33,116 bases of DNA from an uncultured Collinsella sp. Lineage in GTDB: Bacteria; Actinomycetota; Coriobacteriia; Coriobacteriales; Coriobacteriaceae. The DNA lies in NCBI GenBank assembly GCA_900539735.1, contig UQDE01000027.1:1-33116 (forward strand), given 5' to 3'. The position numbers and the translations under genes were made by a program. This document shows positions 23,621 through 32,051 of this stretch, piece by piece (position 1 is the first letter of the stretch; every line of letters begins with the position of its first letter). A model generated the notes under the pieces. The model had not been told where the DNA came from. It did not search any database and saw only the letters and a list, made by a program, of their open reading frames with translations.

Positions 23621-23938
23621 CTAGTGGCGGCGGGCGTTGAGTTCGCCGGCCAGCTCGTCGAGGGTGATGCCGTAGCGCTCGAGCGTCACGAGCAGGTGGT
23701 AGACCAGGTCGCCGGCCTCGTAGCGGATGTGATCGTGATCGTTATCCTTGCAGGCCATGATCACCTCGCTCGCCTCCTCGGCAAGCTTCTTGAGCAGCTC
23801 GTCCTCGACGTCGGTCAACAGACGAGCGGTGTAGCTCTCCTGCGGCGATGCGTCGCGACGGCCGTGAATCACCTCGGCGAGCCCCGTCAGCGTCTCACCG
23901 ATATTTCCATCCTGAACGTTTGCGGTGCGCACACCCAT
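23621..23938 (-). CDS. hisE: Phosphoribosyl-ATP pyrophosphatase, 105 aa
   Basis: HisE converts phosphoribosyl-ATP to phosphoribosyl-AMP, the second step of histidine synthesis. The MazG-like metal-binding pattern EEASEV...DND...EAGDLVYHLLV is intact and length is typical. AAAGGA precedes the ATG. It is the last gene of the operon and a separate gene from hisI, as usual in actinobacteria. Confidence 0.96.
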   Translation of the reverse strand: MGVRTANVQDGNIGETLTGLAEVIHGRRDASPQESYTARLLTDVEDELLKKLAEEASEVIMACKDNDHDHIRYEAGDLVYHLLVTLERYGITLDELAGELNARRH

Positions 23939-23984
23939 AGTTCAATCCTTTCTGGTTGGCCGAGCGTCTAATCGAGCGCCCGCC

Positions 23985-24314
23985 CTACGCGAGTTTCTTA
24001 AAGAAGCAGGTACGGTTGCCGGTATGGCAGGCCGGACCCGGCGAGTCAACCTTGACCAGCAGCGTATCGCTATCGCAGTCGGCCCAAAGCTCCTTGACCT
24101 CCTGCATATTGCCGCTCGTCGCGCCCTTGTTCCAGAGCTCCTGGCGACTGCGGCTCCAAAACCACGTGGTACCGGTCTTGAGCGTCAGCCCCACCGACTC
24201 CTCGTTCATCCAAGCAACCATAAGCACCTCGCCGGTGTCATACTGCTGAACCACACAAGGAATCAGCCCCTTGGCGTCGTATGTAAGCTTTGAAGGATCG
24301 GTTATCTCTTCCAT
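23985..24314 (-). CDS. hisI: Phosphoribosyl-AMP cyclohydrolase, 109 aa
   Basis: HisI opens the purine ring of phosphoribosyl-AMP. The zinc and magnesium ligands are seen in DCDSDT near 79-84 (Cys80) and ACHTGNRTCF (Cys96, Cys103). The frame is open for 23 codons upstream, but that extension reads through the hairpin element, and GGGAAGAG precedes the ATG at 24314, so I take the shorter form. Confidence 0.95.
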   Translation of the reverse strand: MEEITDPSKLTYDAKGLIPCVVQQYDTGEVLMVAWMNEESVGLTLKTGTTWFWSRSRQELWNKGATSGNMQEVKELWADCDSDTLLVKVDSPGPACHTGNRTCFFKKLA

Positions 24315-24356
24315 TTCTCTTCCCAAATTCAAACTTCGCAGGTCGGTGAGGGTTGT

Positions 24357-24443
24357 CCAGGTGCCCGAGATTCCGAGCGACAAGCCCGACGACGCGTACT
24401 TAAGTACGCGAGGAGGGTTGGAGCCGGAAGGTCGGGTGCCTGG
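24357..24443 (-). repeat. Long imperfect hairpin in the hisF-hisI spacer
   Basis: Arms of about 42 bases close on an 18-bp perfect palindrome (24393-24410). The hairpin fills most of the 142-base gap between hisF and hisI, the largest spacer of the operon, and would form in the operon mRNA. It could limit read-through, mark an RNA cleavage site or be a mobile palindrome. Confidence 0.75.
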
Positions 24444-24456
24444 GCAAGCCGCAGCA

Positions 24457-25239
24457 TTAGAAGTCCAGCCTCACAGGAATACCTTGAGAGGCCATATACT
24501 CTTTGACTTCGCGAATGCTGAACGTCCCAAAGTGAAAGACGCTCGCCGCCAGCACGGCATCGGCCTCGCCCTCAATCACGCCCTCGGCAAAATGCTCGAG
24601 CGCGCCCACACCGCCGCTCGCAATCACCGGAATCGGCACCGCGCGCGCCACGGCGCGGGTGAGCGCCAGGTCAAATCCGGCCTTGGTGCCGTCGCGGTCC
24701 ATACTGGTGAGCAGGATCTCGCCGGCGCAGCGACGAGCCGCCTCCTCGGCCCACGCCACCGCGTCGATGCCCGTGGCGTTGCGGCCGCCCGCCGTGAAGA
24801 CCTCCCACTTGTCGGCACCAGATGCGCCGGGCAAACCGACGCGCTTGGCATCGATCGCCACGACCACGGCCTGGCTACCAAACGCCGCGGCAGCCTGGCT
24901 AATCAGCGACGGGTCGCGCACGGCGGCAGAGTTGAGCGACACCTTGTCGGCACCGGCTGCAACCATGGTGCGCATGCCCGCCAGGTCGCGAAAGCCGCCG
25001 CCCACGGTATAGGGAATAGCGAGCTCCTCGGCCGCGTGCGCCGCCATCTCGATGGTCGTCGCACGGTTGTCACTCGTCGCGGTAATGTCCAAAAATACGA
25101 CCTCGTCCGCACCTTCGCGATCGTAGACGCGCGCCAGCTCCACCGGATCGCCCGCATCGCGCAGGCTCACAAAGTTGACGCCCTTGACCACACGGCCGTC
25201 CTTGACGTCCAGGCAGGGAATCACACGTTTGGTAAGCAT
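24457..25239 (-). CDS. hisF: Imidazole glycerol phosphate synthase, cyclase subunit, 260 aa
   Basis: HisF uses ammonia from HisH to convert PRFAR to imidazole glycerol phosphate and AICAR. The catalytic Asp residues are Asp11 (PCLDVKDG) and Asp130 (VAIDAK), and the phosphate-binding glycines are in TVGGGF and IASGG. Full-length (beta-alpha)8 barrel. It begins three bases after the hisA stop codon. Confidence 0.97.
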   Translation of the reverse strand: MLTKRVIPCLDVKDGRVVKGVNFVSLRDAGDPVELARVYDREGADEVVFLDITATSDNRATTIEMAAHAAEELAIPYTVGGGFRDLAGMRTMVAAGADKVSLNSAAVRDPSLISQAAAAFGSQAVVVAIDAKRVGLPGASGADKWEVFTAGGRNATGIDAVAWAEEAARRCAGEILLTSMDRDGTKAGFDLALTRAVARAVPIPVIASGGVGALEHFAEGVIEGEADAVLAASVFHFGTFSIREVKEYMASQGIPVRLDF

Positions 25240-25242
25240 GGG

Positions 25243-25986
25243 CTACTCCTCCCCTCGGGCGGCGGCCAGCGCCTGTACCAGCGTAAAGTTGCCCTCGTAG
25301 AGCGCGCGACCGGTAATAGCACCTTCAATCGCGCCCTCACCCACTGCGGCCAGCGCACGGATGTCGTCGAGCGTCGAGATGCCACCCGATGCCACGACGG
25401 GAAAGCCCGCGACCTCGGCCACATGGCGATACGCCGCCACATCGATGCCCGTCTGCATGCCGTCACGCGCGATGTCGGTGTAGACCAGGTGCTTAAAACC
25501 CAGCTCGGTGAGCTGTGCCACGGCATCGTCGAGTGCCACGCCCGCGCCGTCGCGCCAGCCGTTCACCTTGACCTGGCCGTCGCGGGCGGCGATGTCTGCC
25601 ACCAGCAGCTCGCCAAAGCCTTGGGCCGCCACCTCGGCAAAACCCGGCTCGGTCACCAGCACGGTGCCCAGCGCAATGCGACGCGCACCGTAGCCGGCCA
25701 ACTCGTCGATGCGCGCGAGCGAGCGGACGCCGCCGCCCACGTCCACGGACAGACCGTCGACGCCGCAGATGGCCTTAATCGCCGCCGAGTTAGCAGCGCG
25801 CGCGTCCTCGTCCTCGCCAAAGGCGGCGGACAGGTCGACGACGTGCACCCAGCTCGCGCCCTGCTCGGCAAAGGAGCGGGCCACGGCCACGGGGTCGTCG
25901 GAATATACCTTGCAGCGGCTCCGGTCGCCGCGCTCCAGGCGCACAACCTTGCCGCCGATCAAATCGATTGCGGGAAACAGAATCAT
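25243..25986 (-). CDS. hisA: ProFAR isomerase, 247 aa
   Basis: HisA opens the ribose of ProFAR by an Amadori rearrangement. Asp8 and Asp131 are the expected base and acid, and the phosphate loops VGGGVR and ASGGIS are present. Many actinobacteria use a bifunctional PriA that also acts in tryptophan synthesis; the motifs alone do not settle that here. Its ATG overlaps the hisH stop as ATGA. Confidence 0.96.
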   Translation of the reverse strand: MILFPAIDLIGGKVVRLERGDRSRCKVYSDDPVAVARSFAEQGASWVHVVDLSAAFGEDEDARAANSAAIKAICGVDGLSVDVGGGVRSLARIDELAGYGARRIALGTVLVTEPGFAEVAAQGFGELLVADIAARDGQVKVNGWRDGAGVALDDAVAQLTELGFKHLVYTDIARDGMQTGIDVAAYRHVAEVAGFPVVASGGISTLDDIRALAAVGEGAIEGAITGRALYEGNFTLVQALAAARGEE

Positions 25987-26684
25987 CGGCCAACCTCCTC
26001 GACGATGTTGACGAAGTTCTTAAGGATGCGCTGACCCAGCGCGGAGGATTTCTCGGGATGGAACTGGCAGCCCCACACGTTGCCGTGGCGCACGATGCAC
26101 GGGAAGCTCCGCGTATAGTGCGTGCGCGCCAGCACATCGGCGGCATCGGCATCGTCGGCCACCGCGTAGCTGTGGGTGAAGTACATGTTGGCACCCTCGG
26201 CAAAACCAGTAAGCAGCGGATCGGCCGCACCGGCGGGCGTCATGTGCACCTGGTCCCAGCCCACGTGCGGCACCTTCAGGCGACTCGATTTCAAGCGCGT
26301 GCACGAGCCACGCATAATACCCAGGCCATCGACCCAGGGACCGCCAGCCTGCTCGGAGACGTCGCCGTCCGTGGCAACACCCTCGTCCGCCGGCACACCC
26401 TCGTCGCCGCGCTCAAAAAACAGCTGAAGGCCCAGGCAGATACCGAGCAGTGGAGTTCCGGCGGCGACGGCATCGAGCACCGCGTCCGCCTCGCCGCTCT
26501 GGCGCATAAAGGCGATTGCGTCACAGAACGCGCCCACGCCCGGGATGACCAGGCCGTCGGCATTGCGGATCTGCTCCGGATCGTCCGATGTGCAGGCGGC
26601 GGCACCGGCGCGCGCAAGCCCGCGCGCAACGCTCGACAAGTTGCCCTTGTGGTAGTCAACCACCACGATCTTCGGTTCGCCCAC
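25983..26684 (-). CDS. hisH: Imidazole glycerol phosphate synthase, glutaminase subunit, 233 aa
   Basis: HisH supplies ammonia from glutamine to HisF. The class I amidotransferase triad is Cys83 (GICLGLQ), His209 and Glu211 (QFHPEKS). It is about 25 residues longer than typical HisH, because of an acidic insert at about 93-118. The start is GTG at 26682-26684 with AAGGAGG upstream. It overlaps hisA by four bases. Confidence 0.96.
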   Translation of the reverse strand: MGEPKIVVVDYHKGNLSSVARGLARAGAAACTSDDPEQIRNADGLVIPGVGAFCDAIAFMRQSGEADAVLDAVAAGTPLLGICLGLQLFFERGDEGVPADEGVATDGDVSEQAGGPWVDGLGIMRGSCTRLKSSRLKVPHVGWDQVHMTPAGAADPLLTGFAEGANMYFTHSYAVADDADAADVLARTHYTRSFPCIVRHGNVWGCQFHPEKSSALGQRILKNFVNIVEEVGR

Positions 26685-26709
26685 GCGACCCTCCTTTTCC
26701 CATCATCCA

Positions 26710-26748
26710 AAACCACCACAAAGGGGACAGGCACCTTTGTGGTGGTTT
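26710..26748 (-). repeat. 15-bp perfect hairpin in the hisB-hisH spacer
   Basis: Arms 26710-26724 and 26734-26748 pair perfectly around a nine-base loop containing GGACAGG. It lies 26 bases before hisH within the operon transcript. It does not resemble a terminator, since no T run follows. Confidence 0.85.
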
Positions 26749-26762
26749 GTGCAATCCGTCAG

Positions 26763-27350
26763 CTACAGTGAACCCTTGGTGCTGGGGATGCCCTGCACGC
26801 GGGGATCCAGCTCGCAGGCGTGACGCATCGTGCGGCCCACGGCCTTAAAGGCGGCCTCGATAATGTGATGCGAGTTGCCGCCCGCCAGCTCGCGCACGTG
26901 CAGCGTGAGCTTGGCGTCGCGCGCAAAGGCGTAGAAGAACTCGACGGCCAGCTCGGTATCGAAGCTGCCCACGCGCTCGGTCGGCACGGGCAGCTCGCAG
27001 TAGGCCTGCCCGCGGCCCGAAATATCAACAGCAGCCATCACGAGCGTCTCGTCCATGGCGATCGCCGCGTCGGCAAAGCGCGTAATGCCCGCCTTGTCGC
27101 CCAGCGCCTGGCAAAACGCCTCGCCCAGCACGATACCCGTATCCTCGACGGTGTGGTGCGCATCGACCTCCACGTCGCCCACCGCGTGCACCGTCAGATC
27201 GAACAGGCCATGGCGGCCAAAGGCGTTGAGCATGTGGTCGAAAAACGGCACGCCGGTCGAGATATCGCACGCGCCGCTTCCGTCTAGGTCGAGCTTTACG
27301 ACAATGTCGGTCTCGCCCGTCTTGCGGGTCACCTCGGCATAACGGCCCAT
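26763..27350 (-). CDS. hisB: Imidazoleglycerol-phosphate dehydratase, 195 aa
   Basis: HisB dehydrates imidazole glycerol phosphate to imidazole acetol phosphate. The manganese-binding motifs DHMLNAFGRHG, DAHHTVEDTGI and HHIIEAAFKA are all seen. It is the single-domain form, so histidinol phosphatase is separate. Its ATG directly follows the hisC stop codon, with GGAGGAG inside the end of hisC. Confidence 0.97.
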   Translation of the reverse strand: MGRYAEVTRKTGETDIVVKLDLDGSGACDISTGVPFFDHMLNAFGRHGLFDLTVHAVGDVEVDAHHTVEDTGIVLGEAFCQALGDKAGITRFADAAIAMDETLVMAAVDISGRGQAYCELPVPTERVGSFDTELAVEFFYAFARDAKLTLHVRELAGGNSHHIIEAAFKAVGRTMRHACELDPRVQGIPSTKGSL

Positions 27351-28466
27351 CTACATCTCCTCCTTCACCAGCGTGGCAAACGCGGCCAGCACCTCGTCGT
27401 TTTCCTGCGGGGTACCCACGGTAATGCGCAGGCAGTCCGCGAGCCCCGGCGCGTAGCTAAAGTCGCGCACCAAAATCGAGTACTCGTCGCGCAGGCGCTC
27501 GCGCACGCGCGTGGAATGCGGCGTACGCACGAGCACAAAATTCGCCGCGCTCGGCCACGCCTCCACGGGCAGACCCTCGGCAGCCATCGCGCGTAGGGCG
27601 CACAGTTCGCGTTCGCGCTCGGATGCAACCTGTGCCACCACGGGCGCGTACGCATCGCGGGCACGCACGCAGGCAAGCGCGGCGGCCTGGCTCAGCACGT
27701 TAACCGAGTAGATCTGGCGAATCGCCGCAAACACATCGATGACCTCGGGCGCCGCGATCACGTAGCCCAGACGCGTGCCGGCGGCGCCAAACGCCTTGGA
27801 CAGCGTATGCAGAATCACCAGGTTGGGATGCTCGGCGATAAGCCCCTGCGCCGTAGTAGCCGCGCCAAACGAATCGTCGGCAAACTCAACGTAGGCCTCG
27901 TCGACCATGACCATGCCGGGGCACGCATCGCACAGGGCCGCGACAAAGTCGAGCGGCGTCACATCGCCCGTGGGGTTATTGGGCGAGGTCACGATCGCCA
28001 GATTGCACTCGGGCGCCGCTGCGAGCACAGCCGCTTGGTCGAGCTCAAAGGTCGCCGGGTCGCGCCACACATCGCGCACCTCGGTCTGACAAAGCGACGC
28101 AAAGAACGCATACTCACTAAAGCACGGCGGGCAGTTGAGCAGGGTCCGTCCCGCGCCGCCAAACGCCAGCAGGTAGTTATAGAGCAGCTCGTCGCCGCCG
28201 TTGCCCACGCAGATGTTCTCGCGCGCCACACCATGCCAAGCGGCAAGCTCGTCGCGCAGATCGTTGGACATGGGATCGGGATAGCGGTTGAGCGGTGTAG
28301 CAGCCAGGGCGGCGTCGACCGCCTCGCGCACGCCAGCCGGCACGGGATAGGTGTTCTCGTTGGCCGAAAGGTTGATGCGCGTGGGCGTAAAATTGGGGTC
28401 GTAGGGCTCAATGCCGGCCAAGTAGGGCTGGACGAGCTCCTTCATACGGGGCGTCAGCTCGGCCAT
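27351..28466 (-). CDS. hisC: Histidinol-phosphate aminotransferase, 371 aa
   Basis: HisC is a fold-type I PLP enzyme that aminates imidazole acetol phosphate. The PLP lysine is Lys224 in TLSKAFGAAG, with Asp189 in VDEAYVEF and the SPNNPTG motif at 161-167. The frame is open further upstream within hisD, but the ATG at 28466 follows GAGGGGG and is one base after the hisD stop codon. Confidence 0.96.
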   Translation of the reverse strand: MAELTPRMKELVQPYLAGIEPYDPNFTPTRINLSANENTYPVPAGVREAVDAALAATPLNRYPDPMSNDLRDELAAWHGVARENICVGNGGDELLYNYLLAFGGAGRTLLNCPPCFSEYAFFASLCQTEVRDVWRDPATFELDQAAVLAAAPECNLAIVTSPNNPTGDVTPLDFVAALCDACPGMVMVDEAYVEFADDSFGAATTAQGLIAEHPNLVILHTLSKAFGAAGTRLGYVIAAPEVIDVFAAIRQIYSVNVLSQAAALACVRARDAYAPVVAQVASERERELCALRAMAAEGLPVEAWPSAANFVLVRTPHSTRVRERLRDEYSILVRDFSYAPGLADCLRITVGTPQENDEVLAAFATLVKEEM

Positions 28467-28467
28467 A

Positions 28468-29904
28468 TTAGGCCCCCTCGACGACCGCGCCAGTGGCACC
28501 GCCCGCAGCTGCCGCCAGGTCCACGCCCTCGGCGACCGTCGCGGTCGTATCACCCGGCCAGGCGACCTTGGTCAGGTCGGCCGCGGCCAGCGACTCGGCG
28601 CTCACGGCATCCTCGCCCTGCTCCAACACGCGACGGCGCAGTGCGGCAGAAAGCGCGTGTGCCCACAGGCCCTCGGCCTCGGCCAGACGCTGCGTAGCGG
28701 GAGCGTCGGAGAGCAGGCCCTCGGGCGTATAGCAAATGACACTCGAGCGCTTGACGAACTCCTCCACCGAAAGCGGGTTGGAGAACATGGCGGTGCCGCC
28801 GGTCGGCAGCGTGTGGTTGGGGCCGGCAACGTAATCGCCGAGCGGCTCGGAACTCCAAGCGCCCACAAAGATGGCGCCGGCGTTGCGAATGCCGCCGAGC
28901 AGGCCCATCGCATCCTTGCAGTGCAGCTCCAGGTGCTCGGGCGCCACGGTGTTCACCGCCTCGACGGCGGCAGCCATGTCGGCTGCCACCACGACGGTGC
29001 CCTCATTGTCGAGCGAGGCACGCGTGATCTCGGCACGCGGCGACTGCGCTACCAGAATGTCGATACCCGCCTCGACCTCACGCGCAAACTGCTCGTCGCA
29101 GGTCACCAGATAGCAGGCCGCCAGCGGATCATGCTCGGCCTGGGCCATCAGGTCGGCCGCGACCACCATGGGCTTGGCCGTGGCGTCGGCCAGCACGCAG
29201 ACCTCGGAGGGACCGGCGACCATATCGATACCCACGTCACCCGAGACAATCTGTTTGGCAGCGGCGACAAAAGCGTTACCCGGACCGGTGATTTTATCGA
29301 CACGCGGAATGGTCTCGGTACCGTACGCCATCGCGGCCACGGCCTGGGCGCCGCCCACCATATAGATCTCGTCCACGCCGCCGAGTTTAGCGGCCGCGAG
29401 CGTATACGGGCTAATCAGTCCATCCTTTTGCGGCGGGGTCACCATAACCACGCGTTTGACGCCGGCCACCTTGGCGGGAATGGCGTTCATAAGCACGGTG
29501 GAAGGGTACTGCGCGCGACCGCCCGGCACATAGATGCCGGCCGCCGCAAGCGGGGTCACCTTAACGCCGAGCATCGTGCCGTCCGGGCGCGTGGTAAACC
29601 AGCTCTGCTCGACCTCGCGCTGGTGGAACTCGCGAATCTGGCGTGCAGCCTTCTCGAGCGCCGCGACAAAGGCGGGATCAAGGCCTTCGAGCGCGGCATC
29701 GATCTGCTCTTGCGGCAAACGGAAGCTCTGCAGTTCAACGCCGTCAAAACGCTGACAGTAGTCGCGCACCGCGGCATCGCCATTGGCGCGCACGTTGGCC
29801 ACGATATCGCGGGCGGCGTCGACGATGTTTTGCGGCAGCACGCCCTTACGGTTGAGCTGGTTGGTAACGAGGCGCTCACCGGGAGCAAGCTTGATGGTCT
29901 TCAT
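28468..29904 (-). CDS. hisD: Histidinol dehydrogenase, 478 aa
   Basis: HisD makes histidine from histidinol in two NAD-dependent oxidations. Catalytic Glu323-His324 (APEHLEL) and zinc ligands Gln255 and His258 are present, as are GIYVPGG and AGPSEV. It is about 45 residues longer than common HisD because of an Ala/Val/Gly-rich C-terminal tail. It starts 105 bases after hisZG, with a hairpin in the gap. Confidence 0.96.
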   Translation of the reverse strand: MKTIKLAPGERLVTNQLNRKGVLPQNIVDAARDIVANVRANGDAAVRDYCQRFDGVELQSFRLPQEQIDAALEGLDPAFVAALEKAARQIREFHQREVEQSWFTTRPDGTMLGVKVTPLAAAGIYVPGGRAQYPSTVLMNAIPAKVAGVKRVVMVTPPQKDGLISPYTLAAAKLGGVDEIYMVGGAQAVAAMAYGTETIPRVDKITGPGNAFVAAAKQIVSGDVGIDMVAGPSEVCVLADATAKPMVVAADLMAQAEHDPLAACYLVTCDEQFAREVEAGIDILVAQSPRAEITRASLDNEGTVVVAADMAAAVEAVNTVAPEHLELHCKDAMGLLGGIRNAGAIFVGAWSSEPLGDYVAGPNHTLPTGGTAMFSNPLSVEEFVKRSSVICYTPEGLLSDAPATQRLAEAEGLWAHALSAALRRRVLEQGEDAVSAESLAAADLTKVAWPGDTTATVAEGVDLAAAAGGATGAVVEGA

Positions 29905-29949
29905 ATCGGTATCCCCTATCGGTCGAGGTTTTGTTCGAGAAACGAGAGA

Positions 29950-29982
29950 CCGGGCGGCGGTGCCAATCAGCCCGCAGCCCGG
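29950..29982 (-). repeat. Hairpin in the hisZG-hisD spacer
   Basis: Arms 29950-29960 and 29972-29982 pair at 10 of 11 positions around an 11-base loop. It lies 45 bases before hisD in the operon mRNA. It could be an RNA processing or stability element. Confidence 0.6.
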
Positions 29983-30009
29983 ACGTTGGGGCGCCCGTAC
30001 GTGCTCGCG

Positions 30010-31725
30010 CTATTGCGCCGAGCCCGCAACGGGCTCAAAATGCTTGTCCTTCACGGCTGCCGCCAAGCGATCTGCCAGATTGCGTACGCGCGGATCAAGG
30101 CGCGCGGCACCCGGGTTGACAAAGAAGCGGGCCGTGCAGTCCATGATGCGACCGGTGATGACCAGGTCGTTGTCGCGCAGCGTGGCGCCCGTGGCGGTAA
30201 TATCCACGATGCGATCGGTCATGCCGACGATGGGGCCCAGCTCGATGTTGCCGTGCAGCGAAACGATGTCGGCGTTCACGCCGCGCTCGGCATACCAGGC
30301 ACTCGCGATACGCGGATACTTGGTTGCCACGCGAAGCGACCCGCGGCGAGCATAGTTGCGCTCGGCCTGACCGGCGCGCCACGCGGGCTCCGCCTCGATA
30401 AACGTGCACAGGCCATAGCCCAGGTCGACCAGCTGCAGCAGGTTGAGGTCTGCCTCGATGAGCGAATCCCAACCACAGATGCCGCAATCGGCGCCGCCGC
30501 AGCCCACAAAGGCGGGCGCGTCGCTGGGACGCACGATGACAAACTCGATATCGCCGACCGCGCCCTCGCCGGCACGCGTGTCGCGGCCGCGCACGATCAG
30601 GTGACGGCCGGGGTCACGCAGCTCGGAGACGTCCAGGCCCGCGGCCTCGAGCACGTCGAGCGTGTCGGCCTTAAGCGAGCCCTTGGGCACGGCGATGCGC
30701 AGCGGACCCTCGGCGCCACGGCCCGCGGCGTGATCGCCATCGGAAGCGGCGTCCTCGGCCGAGGTACGCGCGGCCTCCAGACGCTCGAGCGAAAAGGCGA
30801 AACCCGCCGCCGGCACCTCGATGCCGTTGCCAAATGCGCCGGTAAAGATGGAGTCATAGCGTCCGCCCGAACCGACCGGATCGGGCAGGCCGCCGGCATA
30901 GGCCTTAAAGACCAGGCCCGTGTAGTAATCGAAAGAGTTCATGATGGAGAAGTCGAACGACAGCACCTGGGCCTCCTCGGGGGCCAGGCCCTCGACCAGG
31001 GCACGCAGCTCGCGCGTGAGCGGCGCGACAATGCCCGCCGCTGCCAGCAGCGTATCGACGCGGTCGAGCACCTCGGCACCACCGTGCAGACGCGGCAACT
31101 CGCTAATGGCGGCCTTGACGGCCTCGGACTCGACGCTTGCCGCCACGCGGGCATCGAGGCCCACAAAGTCGTTGGCGTGCACGCAGCGCAGGGCCTCGGC
31201 GGCCAGCTCGCGATCCTCGCACGCCGCAAGCAGCTCCTTAAACGGACGCACGCTACCTGCGATAATGCGCGCATCGGGCAGCGCCAACTTGCGCACGGCC
31301 TCGGCCACGAGCGAGACAATCTCGACATCGCCCGCGGTATCGCCCGCGCCGATAAGCTCAAAGCCCAGCTGCGTAAACTGACGCGAGCCGCCGGCATTGC
31401 GCTGACACTCGCGAACCACCGGCGCCTCGTAGCGAAGGCGCAGGGGCAGGTCGGCCGCGCGCATGCGGGTCGAAACCAGGCGTACGATCGGCAGCGTGTT
31501 GTCGGGACGGACCACCAGCAGGCGGCCGTCGTCATCAAAGAGCTTAAACGGCGTGTCCGCAATGCGGCCGCCTTCCTCGAGTGAGCCCTTGTCCTCGAGC
31601 AGAGGCGTCTCGACCGGAAGGTAATGATGCTCCCTAAAGCAGCCCTTCACCGTACATGCGATCTCCTCGCGCGCCTGAGCCTCCTCGGGCAATATGTCCC
31701 GGAATCCCCACGGTGTGGCCGTCAT
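30010..31725 (-). CDS. hisG: HisZ-HisG fusion, ATP phosphoribosyltransferase, 571 aa
   Basis: Residues 1-318 form HisZ, the histidyl-tRNA synthetase-like regulatory subunit (VVRPDNTLPI near 71, QFTQLGFELIG near 116, GGRYDSIF near 287, AAGFAFSLERL near 306). After a 20-residue acidic linker, residues 341-571 form the short HisG catalytic domain (RIAVPKGSL near 343 and the PRPP loop DITATGATLRDN in the C-terminal third). Normally these are separate proteins forming an octamer. The enzyme joins ATP and PRPP in the first, feedback-regulated step. GAGGAGG precedes the ATG at 31725. It opens the operon. Confidence 0.93.
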   Translation of the reverse strand: MTATPWGFRDILPEEAQAREEIACTVKGCFREHHYLPVETPLLEDKGSLEEGGRIADTPFKLFDDDGRLLVVRPDNTLPIVRLVSTRMRAADLPLRLRYEAPVVRECQRNAGGSRQFTQLGFELIGAGDTAGDVEIVSLVAEAVRKLALPDARIIAGSVRPFKELLAACEDRELAAEALRCVHANDFVGLDARVAASVESEAVKAAISELPRLHGGAEVLDRVDTLLAAAGIVAPLTRELRALVEGLAPEEAQVLSFDFSIMNSFDYYTGLVFKAYAGGLPDPVGSGGRYDSIFTGAFGNGIEVPAAGFAFSLERLEAARTSAEDAASDGDHAAGRGAEGPLRIAVPKGSLKADTLDVLEAAGLDVSELRDPGRHLIVRGRDTRAGEGAVGDIEFVIVRPSDAPAFVGCGGADCGICGWDSLIEADLNLLQLVDLGYGLCTFIEAEPAWRAGQAERNYARRGSLRVATKYPRIASAWYAERGVNADIVSLHGNIELGPIVGMTDRIVDITATGATLRDNDLVITGRIMDCTARFFVNPGAARLDPRVRNLADRLAAAVKDKHFEPVAGSAQ

Positions 31726-31805
31726 CTGGTGAGCCTCCTCATGCTGTGCTTCGTATAGAACAGAAGACCGGCATAGCTCCGCCGGTCTTCTGGGTACTTT
31801 AGCAT
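31722..31805 (-). CDS. 27-aa upstream ORF overlapping hisZG
   Basis: A short frame begins with ATG at 31805-31803 and ends at a TGA that overlaps the hisZG start as ATGA. It has a single His codon and no ribosome binding site, so it is not a classic His attenuator. Translation is uncertain; a leaderless start is possible if transcription begins there. Confidence 0.25.
   Translation of the reverse strand: MLKYPEDRRSYAGLLFYTKHSMRRLTR
31761..31792 (-). terminator. Perfect 12-bp hairpin upstream of hisZG
   Basis: Arms 31761-31772 and 31781-31792 pair perfectly around an eight-base loop, 35 bases before the hisZG start. On the minus strand it is followed by TTCTAT, so it might end transcripts arriving from the upstream sugar gene, or act as an attenuator in the his leader. 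Confidence 0.55.
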
Positions 31806-31869
31806 ACTAGAGTGTTTGCGGGGAGAATCGTCCTCCTCGGCTCATAGCGTATTCATTTGGAAACATAGG

Positions 31870-32007
31870 GGAAAGCGTGTCCCGCCCGCCAGCCAAAAAC
31901 TGGGATGCGGTTTCCGGTTGAGGTCCTCAGCGGAAAGTGTGTCCCATTCTGAGCGCCTGTTCTGGGACGTGCTTTCCGCCAGAAGCCTCAAGCGGAAAGC
32001 ACGTCCC
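31870..32007. repeat. Array of five alternating GGAAAG-GTCCC half-sites
   Basis: Half-sites at 31870-31883, 31930-31946 and 31992-32007 read GGAAAGYRYGTCCC, and those at 31902-31915 and 31963-31979 are inverted. The fourth can pair with either the third (17 pairs, including three consecutive wobbles) or the fifth (16 perfect pairs), giving two exclusive hairpins. It fills most of the gap between the FrlC-like gene and the his leader. Confidence 0.75.
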
Positions 32008-32051
32008 GTTTCTCAAAAAACGTCAAACGCCAACTCGGCGCCCTGTCCCAC

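Noticed and set aside
28657..31584. A 975-codon open frame on the plus strand across hisD and hisZG
   Set aside because: It is antisense to two clearly conserved genes, has no ribosome binding site and shows biased composition expected from GC-rich codon third positions.
31726..32051. Possible T-box or His attenuator before the his operon
   Set aside because: No T-box sequence is seen and the short upstream frame has only one His codon.
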